From positions 806,001 through 870,000 of the forward strand of contig NZ_CP081150.1 of assembly GCF_019665765.1 (NCBI RefSeq): a stretch of 64,000 bases of DNA, in the 5' to 3' direction. The notes below the pieces were generated by a model that had not been told where the DNA came from, did no database searches, and saw only the letters and a list, made by a program, of their open reading frames with translations. The stretch is from Deefgea tanakiae. Lineage in GTDB: Bacteria; Pseudomonadota; Gammaproteobacteria; Burkholderiales; Chitinibacteraceae. This document shows positions 33,873 through 42,287 of the stretch, one piece after another. A program made the position numbers and the translations under genes. How positions within the stretch are numbered: the first letter of the stretch is position 1; the number at the start of each line of letters is the position of its first letter.

Positions 33873-36172
33873 TACTTGGCTTTTTGCTTGGTGTTGGTTT
33901 TTTTAGCCGGAGCGGTTTTTTTCGGTGGGGCGGACTTTTTCTTGGCTGCCGCTTGTGCTGCAGCCTTTTTGGCGGCTTCAGCGGCATGAGCTTGAGCGGC
34001 TTTGGCGGCCGCTTCTGCTTGCTGGCGGGCGATGATTTGTTCTTTTAAGTTGGCGGTATCGGCGTTGAAAACCGGGTTGTTCAATGGGCCACTAAAGGTA
34101 ATCGGTAGGGTGAGTCCTAAAAGCCCAGATAGCTCAGGTACTTTGGGATTGGCGCTGGCCAGCATTGCGTAGTCTATGGTGCCTGCATTTAGATTGAGTG
34201 TACCGCCACCTTTTAGTTTGAGTACATCAGCACTGACGACAAGGTCTTCATTGACCGCAACACCATTTTTTAGAATCAACGTGGCGTTGAGTTCTGAGAA
34301 ATTGGTTTTACCTGCGGTGTGATCTATTTTTTTGATTTCACCATTCATTAATTTGATTTGCTGGCTCGCCGCATTCAAAAGACCACTAATGTCGATGCCG
34401 CGAATCGCTCCTTCTTTCAGACTGGCTTTAATTTTTCCGCTGGCCGATTTACGCAGCGCGGTGACGTTACTGCCAATGGCTGTGATATCTAAATTGAGAT
34501 TGCTGCGCCCTTCAAAACGACTTGTGTCTAGCGTGTCGGTCAGCAGAGTATTGATGTTCATATTACTGAGCGTCTGCTCTACACGGAAATACGGTAGCTC
34601 TTTACTGGCGTTAACTTCAATTCGACCTGATAATTGCCCTTCGTATAACGTAGCTTTGAGTGGGTCGAGCACTAGGCGGTTTTTACGTGCAATCAGCGTG
34701 GCATCAATATCATCGATGTGTAAATTGTTTAAAACGAGTTCGCCCACCTTAATTGAGCCAATCGCAGATAGTTGATTGAGCCACCAGAAATCGAAATTAT
34801 TTTTTTGATTGATATTCTTCGCGCCGGCCGCAACGGCAGGCAGATACGGTGTTAAATCCAGTTTTGCGAGATCGATATTGACACGAAACTGTGGATCCAA
34901 AAAGCTTTCCATGCCAATTTGCGCCCGCAAAGCTTCATAATCCAAGGTGCCATTGCTATCCAAATTGATCAACTCATTGTGTAAATCTAAATCACCTTTG
35001 CCGGTGAGATCTAAACGCACGGCACCGCGCGGCAAGCTGCGGTTGGTGTAGCTGCCAGTCAGGCGATAGTTGGGTAATCGGGCGATGGTGCCGCGTTCAA
35101 TAGTGAGTGGCGTACTAAACAGCACATCTAAGTTTTGCTCTGGGCTGGTGTATTTGACATTAATTTTGGCCGCATTGCTTTGCAATAACTGGCTGTGTGC
35201 GCCACTCAGAGTAGGGATGCTGGCTGAGGCGCTAAATTTCGCATCTTTATCCTGCATTTGCACATCCACTTTTAAACGTTGCAAGATCAGCGAGGTATTG
35301 GTCAGTTTAATTTCTGGGATATCGAGCGTGCTTTCCCAGTTTTGTTCGCCACGGCGACCCGATCCAGCTAGTTTTAAATCACCGCCAGTGAGGCGAAGTG
35401 GATCCCAGCCGTAATTGAGATTACCGGTAATTTGTAGGGCTAGATTGTTGACTTTGACTTTGTCATCGCTATTACCAATTTGGTCTATGGCCATTTTGAT
35501 GTTGGCGATATGGAGGCGGCGTTCTTGTTCGATATAGCGCATGGCAGCAGTGCCATGGATTTGACCGCGCCAGAGCGTAGTTTGACCTTTATTGCCGATA
35601 AAAATTTCGCCGTCTAAGTTTAGCGCGCCTTTTTTGGGGTCGGTTAAATCATCCATTTCTAAATCAAACTGCTGGAAATTCACAGTTTGATTTAGAAATT
35701 CATCGTGCCAAGAAAACTGAGCATTTGAAAAGGCCAGCCTGTCTAAGGCAACTTGAATCAGTTGCCCATTATTTTGTAATAAGTCTTCAAAATTATAACT
35801 GCCATCTTCATGGCGGATAATAGTGAGCTCAGGTCGCTCAATTTCAATGCTGTGCGCAACTGCTTTTTGCTGGCTAATCAAAGGCCAAAGGCGAAAGACA
35901 ATTTTGATGGCATCGGCGTGGGCAAAGACAGTGCTTTCATTGGGCTCGGTGAGCGTGGCATTTTTGATCAGCACAGCAGGGCGCGGTAGCAGCACCACAT
36001 GGGCACTGCCACGAATATCGAGTTTACGTTGCGTATCACGTTGCACCGCCGAGACTAATTCATCGCGGACCAAGTTCGACGATAAAAAGTACGGCAAAAT
36101 GCCAACCAAAGCGATCAGTGTAACGATCAGCAAGAAGCTAATACGCAAGGGGCGGGAGTGGCGCCAATCCAT
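33872..36172 (-). CDS. AsmA family protein
   Basis: 766 residues. One N-terminal membrane helix (ISFLLIVTLIALVGILPYFL) precedes a long beta-rich periplasmic body. It starts with DTQRKLDIRGSAHVVLLPRPAVLIKNATLTEPN and ends with the AsmA-like SLKEGAIRGIDISGLLNAASQ and KGGGTLNLNAGTIDYAMLASANPKVPELSGLLGLTLPITFSGPLNNPVFNAD. A Lys/Ala-rich tail (about 60 residues, EAAKKAAAQAAAKKKSAPPKK) is unusual and low-complexity. AsmA-type proteins are bridge-like lipid-transport or outer-membrane assembly factors; the exact role is unknown. It is coupled to mutY downstream. Confidence 0.9.
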   Translation of the reverse strand: MDWRHSRPLRISFLLIVTLIALVGILPYFLSSNLVRDELVSAVQRDTQRKLDIRGSAHVVLLPRPAVLIKNATLTEPNESTVFAHADAIKIVFRLWPLISQQKAVAHSIEIERPELTIIRHEDGSYNFEDLLQNNGQLIQVALDRLAFSNAQFSWHDEFLNQTVNFQQFDLEMDDLTDPKKGALNLDGEIFIGNKGQTTLWRGQIHGTAAMRYIEQERRLHIANIKMAIDQIGNSDDKVKVNNLALQITGNLNYGWDPLRLTGGDLKLAGSGRRGEQNWESTLDIPEIKLTNTSLILQRLKVDVQMQDKDAKFSASASIPTLSGAHSQLLQSNAAKINVKYTSPEQNLDVLFSTPLTIERGTIARLPNYRLTGSYTNRSLPRGAVRLDLTGKGDLDLHNELINLDSNGTLDYEALRAQIGMESFLDPQFRVNIDLAKLDLTPYLPAVAAGAKNINQKNNFDFWWLNQLSAIGSIKVGELVLNNLHIDDIDATLIARKNRLVLDPLKATLYEGQLSGRIEVNASKELPYFRVEQTLSNMNINTLLTDTLDTSRFEGRSNLNLDITAIGSNVTALRKSASGKIKASLKEGAIRGIDISGLLNAASQQIKLMNGEIKKIDHTAGKTNFSELNATLILKNGVAVNEDLVVSADVLKLKGGGTLNLNAGTIDYAMLASANPKVPELSGLLGLTLPITFSGPLNNPVFNADTANLKEQIIARQQAEAAAKAAQAHAAEAAKKAAAQAAAKKKSAPPKKTAPAKKTNTKQKAK

Positions 36173-36370
36173 TTCGTCAAAAAGCCGCTTCTAATATAGA
36201 TTGCGCGATTATCCACAAGAACCGCACCGAACAAAAGTGCTATGGGTAAAATAGATTCAGCTTTGTGATTACTTTGGCTGTTTCAGCCTTTAAAAAAGTA
36301 CAAAATGGCAGTAGAAGTGATTCGAAAATGCGCTTGGCATATTGCGGCGATTTGATACTAGGAGTTTTTC

Positions 36371-36793
36371 ATGGCGCATCTCACGCCGATTAAAGTGCAA
36401 GGGTTTCATCTCGATTTATACGGACACGTGAATAACGCCCGATATCTTGAGTTTTTGGAAGAAGCCCGTTGGGGTTTGATGGAAGAATACGGCGATTTAG
36501 ACTGGTTTATGGCGCAAAAACTCGCCTTGGTCGTTAGTCGAATTGATATTCGCTATTTACGCTCGGCCACGATGGGCGATCAACTGCTAATTGAAACGCG
36601 CTTGGTCGAACTGATGCCACGTGAGGGGCACATTAATCAGCGAATCATTCGTAAAGACAATGGCAAGCTAGTGGCAGAAGCGGATGTGACTTTTGCCGTG
36701 ATTCATCCCGAACAGCGCGGCGCGCAAAAAATGGAAGGAGAAATTTTGGCGCGTTTTAGTTCAATGCTGGATTTAATGAAGGAGTCAATATGA
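36371..36793 (+). CDS. Acyl-CoA thioesterase, hotdog fold (YbgC/FadM-like)
   Basis: 140 residues. VQGFHLDLYGHVNNARYLEFLEEARWGLMEEYG is the 4HBT-type active-site region with the Asp/His-Asn-Asn segment, followed by LVVSRIDIRYLRSATMGDQLLIETRL. It probably hydrolyses acyl-CoA thioesters. Its stop overlaps the start of the lipoprotein gene by 4 bp (ATGA). The GGAG near 36362 supports ATG 36371. Confidence 0.9.
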   Translation: MAHLTPIKVQGFHLDLYGHVNNARYLEFLEEARWGLMEEYGDLDWFMAQKLALVVSRIDIRYLRSATMGDQLLIETRLVELMPREGHINQRIIRKDNGKLVAEADVTFAVIHPEQRGAQKMEGEILARFSSMLDLMKESI

Positions 36794-37257
36794 AAAAGTT
36801 AGTACTAATCAGCTTCCTTGCGCTACTGAGCGCCTGCACTGGAATCCCGAGTCACTTTGAAAAGCCACAAGTGAATTTAGCAGGGCTGCAAATTGCTGAA
36901 TTGGGTTTGATTGAGCAGAAATTTATTGTGTCGCTACGCGTGACCAATCCGAATGACATCAATGTGCCGATTAATGGCTTAAACTTAAAACTCGATGTGA
37001 ATGGACAGCCCTTTGCGACTGGGGTCTCGAATGAAAAAGTAACGCTGGCTAAGCTAGGCGATACGATGATTAAAGTGAATGTAACGACCAATTTGTCTAG
37101 TATATGGAAACAGATGAAGTCATTGAACAAACCTTTGGCTTATTCACTGAACGGCAAGTTATTGTTGCCTCTGGTGCCAGGTGGCTTGTCGTTTGATCGT
37201 ACAGGCGAATTGCCAAGTTTAGGTGAGTTTTTACCTAGCGAACTCAAGGCCATGTAG
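36790..37257 (+). CDS. LEA type 2 family lipoprotein
   Basis: 155 residues. MKKLVLISFLALLSAC is a lipoprotein signal with Cys16 as the acylated residue. The mature domain VNLAGLQIAELGLIEQKFIVSLRVTNPNDINVPINGLNLKLDVNGQPFATGVS is the WHy/LEA14 immunoglobulin-like fold. It is likely anchored in the outer membrane; its function is unknown. It is translationally coupled to the thioesterase, and a palindrome begins 4 bp after its stop. Confidence 0.85.
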   Translation: MKKLVLISFLALLSACTGIPSHFEKPQVNLAGLQIAELGLIEQKFIVSLRVTNPNDINVPINGLNLKLDVNGQPFATGVSNEKVTLAKLGDTMIKVNVTTNLSSIWKQMKSLNKPLAYSLNGKLLLPLVPGGLSFDRTGELPSLGEFLPSELKAM

Positions 37258-37261
37258 TTGG

Positions 37262-37306
37262 GTATTTTATTCTGGACATTAATAATTAAAGGCTAGAATA
37301 AAATAC
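37262..37306. repeat. 45-bp palindromic repeat, copy 7
   Basis: Begins GTATTTTATTCTGGACATT and ends AAAGGCTAGAATAAAATAC; the outer 12 bp pair perfectly. It lies 4 bp after the LEA lipoprotein stop. Confidence 0.85.
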
Positions 37307-37339
37307 ATCACTGTTTTAGTTTGAAGATTGGAGCAAATC

Positions 37340-37552
37340 ATGGGCATCAATTCGGAAAAACAAGAAGCCAAACTCATCAAGCAAGCGCATCAAGCGGCAG
37401 GGCATATTGAAGACGCCAACACTGATCGCGAACGTCGCGATGGGCTGATGCTGCGCAAAAAAAACAATGCCATTGCTGACCGCGAGGCTGCTGCACAGCG
37501 ACATATTGAAAAAGCGGAACTCGAGCTATTGAAGCGAAAGCAAGCTAAGTAG
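37340..37552 (+). CDS. Small charged helical protein
   Basis: 70 residues, not recognised. MGINSEKQEAKLIKQAHQAAGHIEDANTDRERRDGLMLRKKNNAIADREAAAQRHIEKAELELLKRKQAK is almost wholly charged and helical, likely a coiled coil, with no signal peptide. TTGGAG at 37328-37333 supports ATG 37340. It may be a nucleic-acid-associated or scaffold protein, but nothing in the sequence shows this. Confidence 0.65.
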   Translation: MGINSEKQEAKLIKQAHQAAGHIEDANTDRERRDGLMLRKKNNAIADREAAAQRHIEKAELELLKRKQAK

Positions 37553-37595
37553 TAAATCCCTGCAAGAATGGGCGATTTGTTCTCCCAGGAAGTTA

Positions 37596-38006
37596 TTATT
37601 GCGCCAAATTTAGGGTGTAAATACCGCCGTGCTCGCCCGCAATCGCGGTAATCTGGCCGTTGCCAGTAATTCCAGAAAAATCCCCTGTTCCGCTTCCCGC
37701 TACAATCGTTAATGCTCCACTCACACCCATTGTTGGCGAAAATAGTCCGTGATGCTCAACGGTAAATGTACCTTTTAATTCACCTACGGCACCAACAATA
37801 CGCTCATAGCCAATAAACGTCACATCACCCGCCGCATTGGGATATGACAATAGATATTCCAATATACCCTCACCGACAAAATCACCCGACAATGTATTAG
37901 TAATGCTGGCGCGGCTCAGTTTGCCTGCGCCTTCCATTTCATGGAACGGAATTTCAGCCCAGTTTTGGGCAATAAAGTTGCATTTTATTTGGCTCGAGAG
38001 TGACAT
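37596..38006 (-). CDS. DUF3224 domain protein
   Basis: 136 residues. ISRTNTLSGDFVGEG-like start (ITNTLSGDFVGEGILEYLLSYPNAAGDVTFIGYERIVGAVGELKGTFTVEHHGLF) and SGALTIVAGSGTGDFSGITGNGQITA match DUF3224, an allene-oxide-cyclase-like beta barrel of unknown role. There is no signal peptide. Confidence 0.83.
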   Translation of the reverse strand: MSLSSQIKCNFIAQNWAEIPFHEMEGAGKLSRASITNTLSGDFVGEGILEYLLSYPNAAGDVTFIGYERIVGAVGELKGTFTVEHHGLFSPTMGVSGALTIVAGSGTGDFSGITGNGQITAIAGEHGGIYTLNLAQ

Positions 38007-38080
38007 ATTTTCCTTGGATTTATTTTTCTTTAATAACTTCGCTGATGTAAATGAGGCTTGCAGAGTTTAGTATTTTATCT

Positions 38081-39061
38081 TTATTTAAGTTTGGCGTAGG
38101 TTTTTGTTGGATAAGTTGTAGCTCGGCATTCACTCGGTAACATCCCCATTTCTTTTTGCCACACGCGGCGAAAATCTCTTGCGGATGCAAAACCCGCTTG
38201 CTCGGCGATTTGTTCGATCGTTAGATTAGGATGATTGAGTAGTTGCTTGGCGGTGGCGATGCGAATGGCGAGATGATATTGATGCAGCGACACACGACAG
38301 TGCTGCAGAAACAGCCTCGCTAAATTACGCCCGCTGGTGTGGACTTGCGCGGCAACAATCTCAAGCGTCCAACGCTCTGCAGGTGCGCGACTGATCAGGT
38401 CTTGTGCTTTGTGAACCATCGGATGCAAGTGATTGCGGTGCGCCAGCCACGGCGAAAGTTGTGGATCTTGCCCACTACGGCGCAACCAAACGACCATTTC
38501 CCGCGCAACCGCTTGTGCGATGAGTGATCCAGCTTGCTGCTCAATCAAATGCAGCGCCAAATCAATACCCGAGCAAATTCCCGCGCTGGTGGCGATATTG
38601 CCATCTTGCACAAAAATGCGGTCATCGAGCACTTTGGCGAGAGGCGCTGCGATTCGTAGCCGTTCCAAAATCTCATGGTGTGTAGTGCATTCATAGTGAT
38701 CAAGAAGACCCGCATAGGCCGCCAGCATTGTTCCCGAACATACGCAGGCCAGATGATGCTGTGTGGCGTTAAAATGTTCACGCAGCCATGCGACAACGGC
38801 TTGTGCTTCGGGTAATTGCAAACTGACTTTGGAGTTTTCAGCCCCGATCAACACAATATGCGCCCCTGCAGGAATCGGCTGTGGCAAGGGGTTAAGCTGG
38901 TGCGGCCTTAAACCAATCGAGCAAGTCAGCTCAGCCACGGGCGCCACCATATGCAATCGATAGGGGGCGCCGTGGTTAGCTGCGATTTGAAATGCTTCGG
39001 CTGGCCCCGCTAAATCAAGCAGCATAAAGTTGGGTGTCAGGACAAAATAAAGTTCAGTCAT
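38081..39061 (-). CDS. GlxA-family AraC-type transcriptional regulator
   Basis: 326 residues. The N-terminal DJ-1/PfpI-like domain includes CVCSGTMLAAYAGLLDHYECTTHHEILERL. The C-terminal AraC HTH (about 225-315) has VAAQVHTSGRNLARLFLQHCRVSLHQYHLAIRIATAKQLL and IEQIAEQAGFASARDFRRVWQKEMGMLPSECR. The Cys at the nucleophile elbow is kept, but these proteins act as regulators. It is 13 bp downstream of the EamA gene, so it may control this small cluster. Confidence 0.9.
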   Translation of the reverse strand: MTELYFVLTPNFMLLDLAGPAEAFQIAANHGAPYRLHMVAPVAELTCSIGLRPHQLNPLPQPIPAGAHIVLIGAENSKVSLQLPEAQAVVAWLREHFNATQHHLACVCSGTMLAAYAGLLDHYECTTHHEILERLRIAAPLAKVLDDRIFVQDGNIATSAGICSGIDLALHLIEQQAGSLIAQAVAREMVVWLRRSGQDPQLSPWLAHRNHLHPMVHKAQDLISRAPAERWTLEIVAAQVHTSGRNLARLFLQHCRVSLHQYHLAIRIATAKQLLNHPNLTIEQIAEQAGFASARDFRRVWQKEMGMLPSECRATTYPTKTYAKLK

Positions 39062-39074
39062 CTGTATTCTCTAA

Positions 39075-39977
39075 TCAAGCCACTTGCCGTTTATTGACCC
39101 AGCGCTGCACTACATTGCCGCCAAATAAATTGAGTAATAAACCTGACATCAGCAAAGCGGCACCCCACCATTGCGCAGTGAGCAAAATTTCGTCGAGTAA
39201 AACAGCTGAAGCGGATAGGCCAACCCAAGGCACTAAAAGGCTAAACGGAGCAACGCGATTGCTAGGGTGGCGTTTGAGTAAAACATTCCACAGACTCGTG
39301 CCGAGCAAGGTGGCGATAAAGGCTAAATAGAGTACGGCGAGTGTTGATTGCAGCGTAAAGTGCTTTAGCGCGCTGCTGATTTGTTCAGGGCCTTCGATGA
39401 TGAGGCTTAGAAGAGCAAACACAAACATTGGTGCAATCGACGTCCAGACCATAAATGCCGGCACGCTAAATGAAATGCCTTGTTTGGCACATTGCTTCAT
39501 CACAATATTGCCCATTGCCCAGCCTGCTGCTCCGAGTAGCGTCATCACGAAACCGAGCAAAGTCATGCTTTGCCCATGGCTACTGCCAATCAGCCACAGC
39601 CCACAACCTGCGACAATCAGGCCGATGAGCTGGCTGGTTTTCCATGACTCTTTAAGCCAAACTGCGGCAAAGATGAGCGTAAAAAACGCCTGCGACTGCA
39701 AGACGACCGATGCCAATCCGGCGGGCATGCCATTGGCCATTGCCGAAAATAAAAACGCAAAATGGCAAACGCCCCACGTCAGGCCATAGCCGAGTAGGTA
39801 TTTCCACGGCAAGTTGGGGCGGCGCAAGAAAAAAATCGCTGGGAACACCGTTGCGGCAAATCGCAACGTCGCCAACAGCAGCGGCGGCACACCGACCAAA
39901 CCCCATTTGATCACGACAAAATTAAATCCCCATGCCAAAACGACAATTAGGGCGAGCGCTAGGTCACGAATTGGCAT
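39075..39977 (-). CDS. EamA family transporter
   Basis: 300 residues with ten hydrophobic helices and two EamA repeats. MPIRDLALALIVVLAWGFNFVVIKWGLVGVPPLLLATLRF is the typical start, and WSAGVGLSASAVLLDEI-like text (VPWVGLSASAVLLDEILLTAQWWGAALLMSGLLL) closes it. It is an inner-membrane metabolite exporter of unknown substrate. AAGGAATC before ATG 39977 decides the start; upstream codons run towards the 95-bp element. Confidence 0.88.
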   Translation of the reverse strand: MPIRDLALALIVVLAWGFNFVVIKWGLVGVPPLLLATLRFAATVFPAIFFLRRPNLPWKYLLGYGLTWGVCHFAFLFSAMANGMPAGLASVVLQSQAFFTLIFAAVWLKESWKTSQLIGLIVAGCGLWLIGSSHGQSMTLLGFVMTLLGAAGWAMGNIVMKQCAKQGISFSVPAFMVWTSIAPMFVFALLSLIIEGPEQISSALKHFTLQSTLAVLYLAFIATLLGTSLWNVLLKRHPSNRVAPFSLLVPWVGLSASAVLLDEILLTAQWWGAALLMSGLLLNLFGGNVVQRWVNKRQVA

Positions 39978-39990
39978 AGAGATTCCTTCA

Positions 39991-40085
39991 GTAGATAGAC
40001 AAAAGTTTTCTTGCATCGTTGTCTCGCCTTGTCGTACTAGATGTACTGCCTGCGGCTTCGACGCCTTGTCATAAAACTTTTGTAC
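39991..40085. repeat. 95-bp MITE-like element, copy A
   Basis: Perfect 11-bp terminal inverted repeats ACAAAAGTTTT (39999-40009) and AAAACTTTTGT (40073-40083). The reverse strand aligns over its full length with 57198-57292, sharing GTACAAAA, AAGGC, AAGCCG, GCAGTACA, GTACG, AGGCGA, AACGATGC and TTTTGTCT. No target-site duplication or ORF is visible. Confidence 0.75.
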
Positions 40086-40097
40086 GAGTACTTAGCG

Positions 40098-40667
40098 TTA
40101 AGCGGCGACAGCTTGAGCTGCAAAACGCTGCACGATGTCATCCACGGTACAAATTCTGGCAAAACGCTCATGCAGTACTAATTCGGTACGCTCTTTGATT
40201 TCGGCTGCGCTATAGATATTCCCATTTGGATGTTGCATCGCAAAGGTTAACGTCGCTTCAGTAACAAACTCCACCACATAACCCAAATCAGAGGCGACTC
40301 GCGTCGTTGTTTCGCAGCATTGCTCGGTACGAATTCCGCTGATAATCAAATGTGTAATGCCTTGCTGCTGCAGCCATTCATGTAGACCCGAACCAATCAG
40401 CGCGTTGTGCACGGTTTTTTCAAATACGAGCCCAGTCAATGGTGGCAAGAAATCCATGGGTTTCACCCAGTTTGACGCTTTAGCGAAAGCTCCTTCTGGT
40501 TCGACATGCAAAACGGTGATAACTGGAATCGCTTGCGCTTGGCAGGCAGCAATCAGTTTGAGCAGCTGAGTTTGAAACTCAGGCAGATCAAGTTCACTAA
40601 AGTAGGGGCGATGTAAAAAAGATTGTTGTACATCGATAACTAACAAGGCTGATTGTGAATGAGACAT
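40098..40667 (-). CDS. Isochorismatase-family cysteine hydrolase
   Basis: About 189 residues. The triad is visible as Asp (LLVIDVQQSF), Lys (GLVFEKTVHNALIGSGL) and Cys (GIRTEQCCETTTRVASDLGY). The family hydrolyses isochorismate, nicotinamide, ureides or similar amides; the substrate here is unknown. The start at ATG 40667 is preferred over TTG 40679; neither has a strong ribosome binding site. It heads a three-gene minus-strand cluster with EamA and GlxA-type genes. Confidence 0.87.
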   Translation of the reverse strand: MSHSQSALLVIDVQQSFLHRPYFSELDLPEFQTQLLKLIAACQAQAIPVITVLHVEPEGAFAKASNWVKPMDFLPPLTGLVFEKTVHNALIGSGLHEWLQQQGITHLIISGIRTEQCCETTTRVASDLGYVVEFVTEATLTFAMQHPNGNIYSAAEIKERTELVLHERFARICTVDDIVQRFAAQAVAA

Positions 40668-40761
40668 TTTGTTTGCCAAATGAATTAAAGTAAAGCCAGT
40701 TTAGGCTTTAATTAGATGCGGCTTAAGCGCGATTGATGACAGCTTTGGGGACAAAATAAGA

Positions 40762-40791
40762 CAAAAACCCTGCCGTGATTAAACGGCAGGG
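40762..40791 (-). terminator. Terminator of the yqhD-curA-ohr operon
   Basis: Stem CCCTGCCGT/ACGGCAGGG with a 6-nt loop; the minus-strand transcript then reads TTTTTGT, 25 bp after the ohr stop. Confidence 0.87.
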
Positions 40792-40815
40792 CGATTCATG
40801 ATTGATGGATTTGAA

Positions 40816-41226
40816 TTAAGCCTGATTGATGTGTAAACGCACCTCAATATTGCCGCGCACCGCATTTGAGTATGGGCAAATTTGATGCGTAGCTTCCACT
40901 AAAGCTTGGGCTTCGCCCTCACTAATGCCACGCACTTCAATGTACAAGTCTATATCGAGGCTATAGCCGCCAGCTGTGTTTTGTCCCAAGCCAACTGCCG
41001 CAGAGGTTTGGCTGCTGCTAACGGGCAGTTTCATTTTTTGTGCTGTCAATGCTAAGGCATTGTCAAAACACGCGGCGTAGCCAATGGCAAATAGCTGTTC
41101 TGGATTGACGCCTGCTTTGCCTGTGCCAGGCATTGCTAAGTCAAAGCTAAGTGAACCATCGTCAAGCTGTGCATGGCCTGAACGGCCCCCCATTGCTGTG
41201 GCGCGAGTTTGGTAGAAAATCTTCAT
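40816..41226 (-). CDS. ohr: Organic hydroperoxide resistance protein
   Basis: 136 residues. It detoxifies organic hydroperoxides by a lipoyl-dependent thiol mechanism. The two reactive Cys are Cys53 (IGYAACFDNAL) and Cys117 (HQICPYSNAVRGN), and YQTRATAMGGRSGHAQ is the usual opening. GAGAGA precedes ATG 41226. It is the last gene of the NemR-controlled unit; the regulator OhrR is not present here. Confidence 0.92.
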   Translation of the reverse strand: MKIFYQTRATAMGGRSGHAQLDDGSLSFDLAMPGTGKAGVNPEQLFAIGYAACFDNALALTAQKMKLPVSSSQTSAAVGLGQNTAGGYSLDIDLYIEVRGISEGEAQALVEATHQICPYSNAVRGNIEVRLHINQA

Positions 41227-41251
41227 GTTGTATCTCTCAGTTGATATCGAT

Positions 41252-42271
41252 TTAGTCCGCAACGCGAACAACGAGTTTGCCAAAGTTTTTACCTTCAAGC
41301 AGACCGATAAACGCTGCTGGCGCATTTTCTAAACCGTCGACCCGGTCTTCTTTGAATTTGATTTTGCCTGCGGCCAACCATTCACTCATCGCGGTGAAAA
41401 ACTCACCGTAACGGTGGCCGTAATCATCAAAAATAATAAAGCCTTGCATTTTGATGCGTTTTTTCAATAACGTGCTCATCAGCATGCCCATGCGGTCTGG
41501 GCCGGCTGGCAATTGGCTGTCGTTATAGCTGGCAATCAAACCGCAAACAGGAACTCGTGCACTGACATTCAATAGCGGCAATACCGCATCAAATACCGCG
41601 CCGCCGACGTTTTCAAAGTACACATCGATACCCGCAGGGCAAGCAGCCGCCAGCTGTGCAGCAAAGTCCGAATTTTTACGATCGATACAGGCATCAAAGC
41701 CCAATTCATCGACGACGTATGCGCATTTATCCGCGCCACCCGCAATTCCGACCACGCGGCAGCCTTTCAATTTAGCGATCTGCCCAACAATCGCACCCAC
41801 TGCGCCACTGGCCGCCGCGACCACGACAGTTTCGCCCGCTTTGGGTTGGCCAATGTCGAGCAAGCCCATATAGGCAGTAAAGCCTGGCATTCCCAATGCG
41901 CCCAGTGCAATCGAGGGTTGCGCGAGTGTCGGTGATAATTTATTCAATGACGCGCCATTGGCGACTGCATAGTCTTGCCAGCCACTGAAGCTCAGCACGA
42001 TGTCACCGACTTTAAAGTCAGCGTGATTGGACGCTTCTACGCGTGCAACCGTACCGCCGACCATGACCGCATTGAGTTCAACTGGCGGAGCATATGAAGG
42101 GGTATCGCTCATCCGGCCTCGCATATAGGGATCTAGCGACAGATACATCGTGCGAAGTAAAACTTCATCGGCAGCTAGAACAGGAATTTTCGATTCAACT
42201 AGACGGAAGTTTTCCAAGGTCGGCGCGCCGACTGGGCGAGAATTCAATACGATTTGGCGATTGATCGTCAT
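41252..42271 (-). CDS. NADP-dependent oxidoreductase, CurA/MDR2 type
   Basis: 339 residues. MTINRQIVLNSRPVGAPTLENFRLVES and LLRTMYLSLDPYMRGRM are typical of the leukotriene B4 dehydrogenase/CurA branch of zinc-free MDR enzymes. The cofactor fold is GETVVVAAASGAVGAIVGQIAKLKGCRVVGIAGG. It reduces alpha,beta-unsaturated aldehydes and ketones with NADPH. The start is ATG 42271 with AAGGA 7 bp before it. It lies 16 bp after yqhD in the same operon, consistent with reactive-electrophile clearance. Confidence 0.92.
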   Translation of the reverse strand: MTINRQIVLNSRPVGAPTLENFRLVESKIPVLAADEVLLRTMYLSLDPYMRGRMSDTPSYAPPVELNAVMVGGTVARVEASNHADFKVGDIVLSFSGWQDYAVANGASLNKLSPTLAQPSIALGALGMPGFTAYMGLLDIGQPKAGETVVVAAASGAVGAIVGQIAKLKGCRVVGIAGGADKCAYVVDELGFDACIDRKNSDFAAQLAAACPAGIDVYFENVGGAVFDAVLPLLNVSARVPVCGLIASYNDSQLPAGPDRMGMLMSTLLKKRIKMQGFIIFDDYGHRYGEFFTAMSEWLAAGKIKFKEDRVDGLENAPAAFIGLLEGKNFGKLVVRVAD

Positions 42272-42287
42272 TTTCAAATCCTTGAAA

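Noticed and set aside
40005-40085. Insertion sequence between the EamA and isochorismatase genes
   Set aside because: The element is only 95 bp, has no ORF and no target duplication; kept as a MITE-like repeat.
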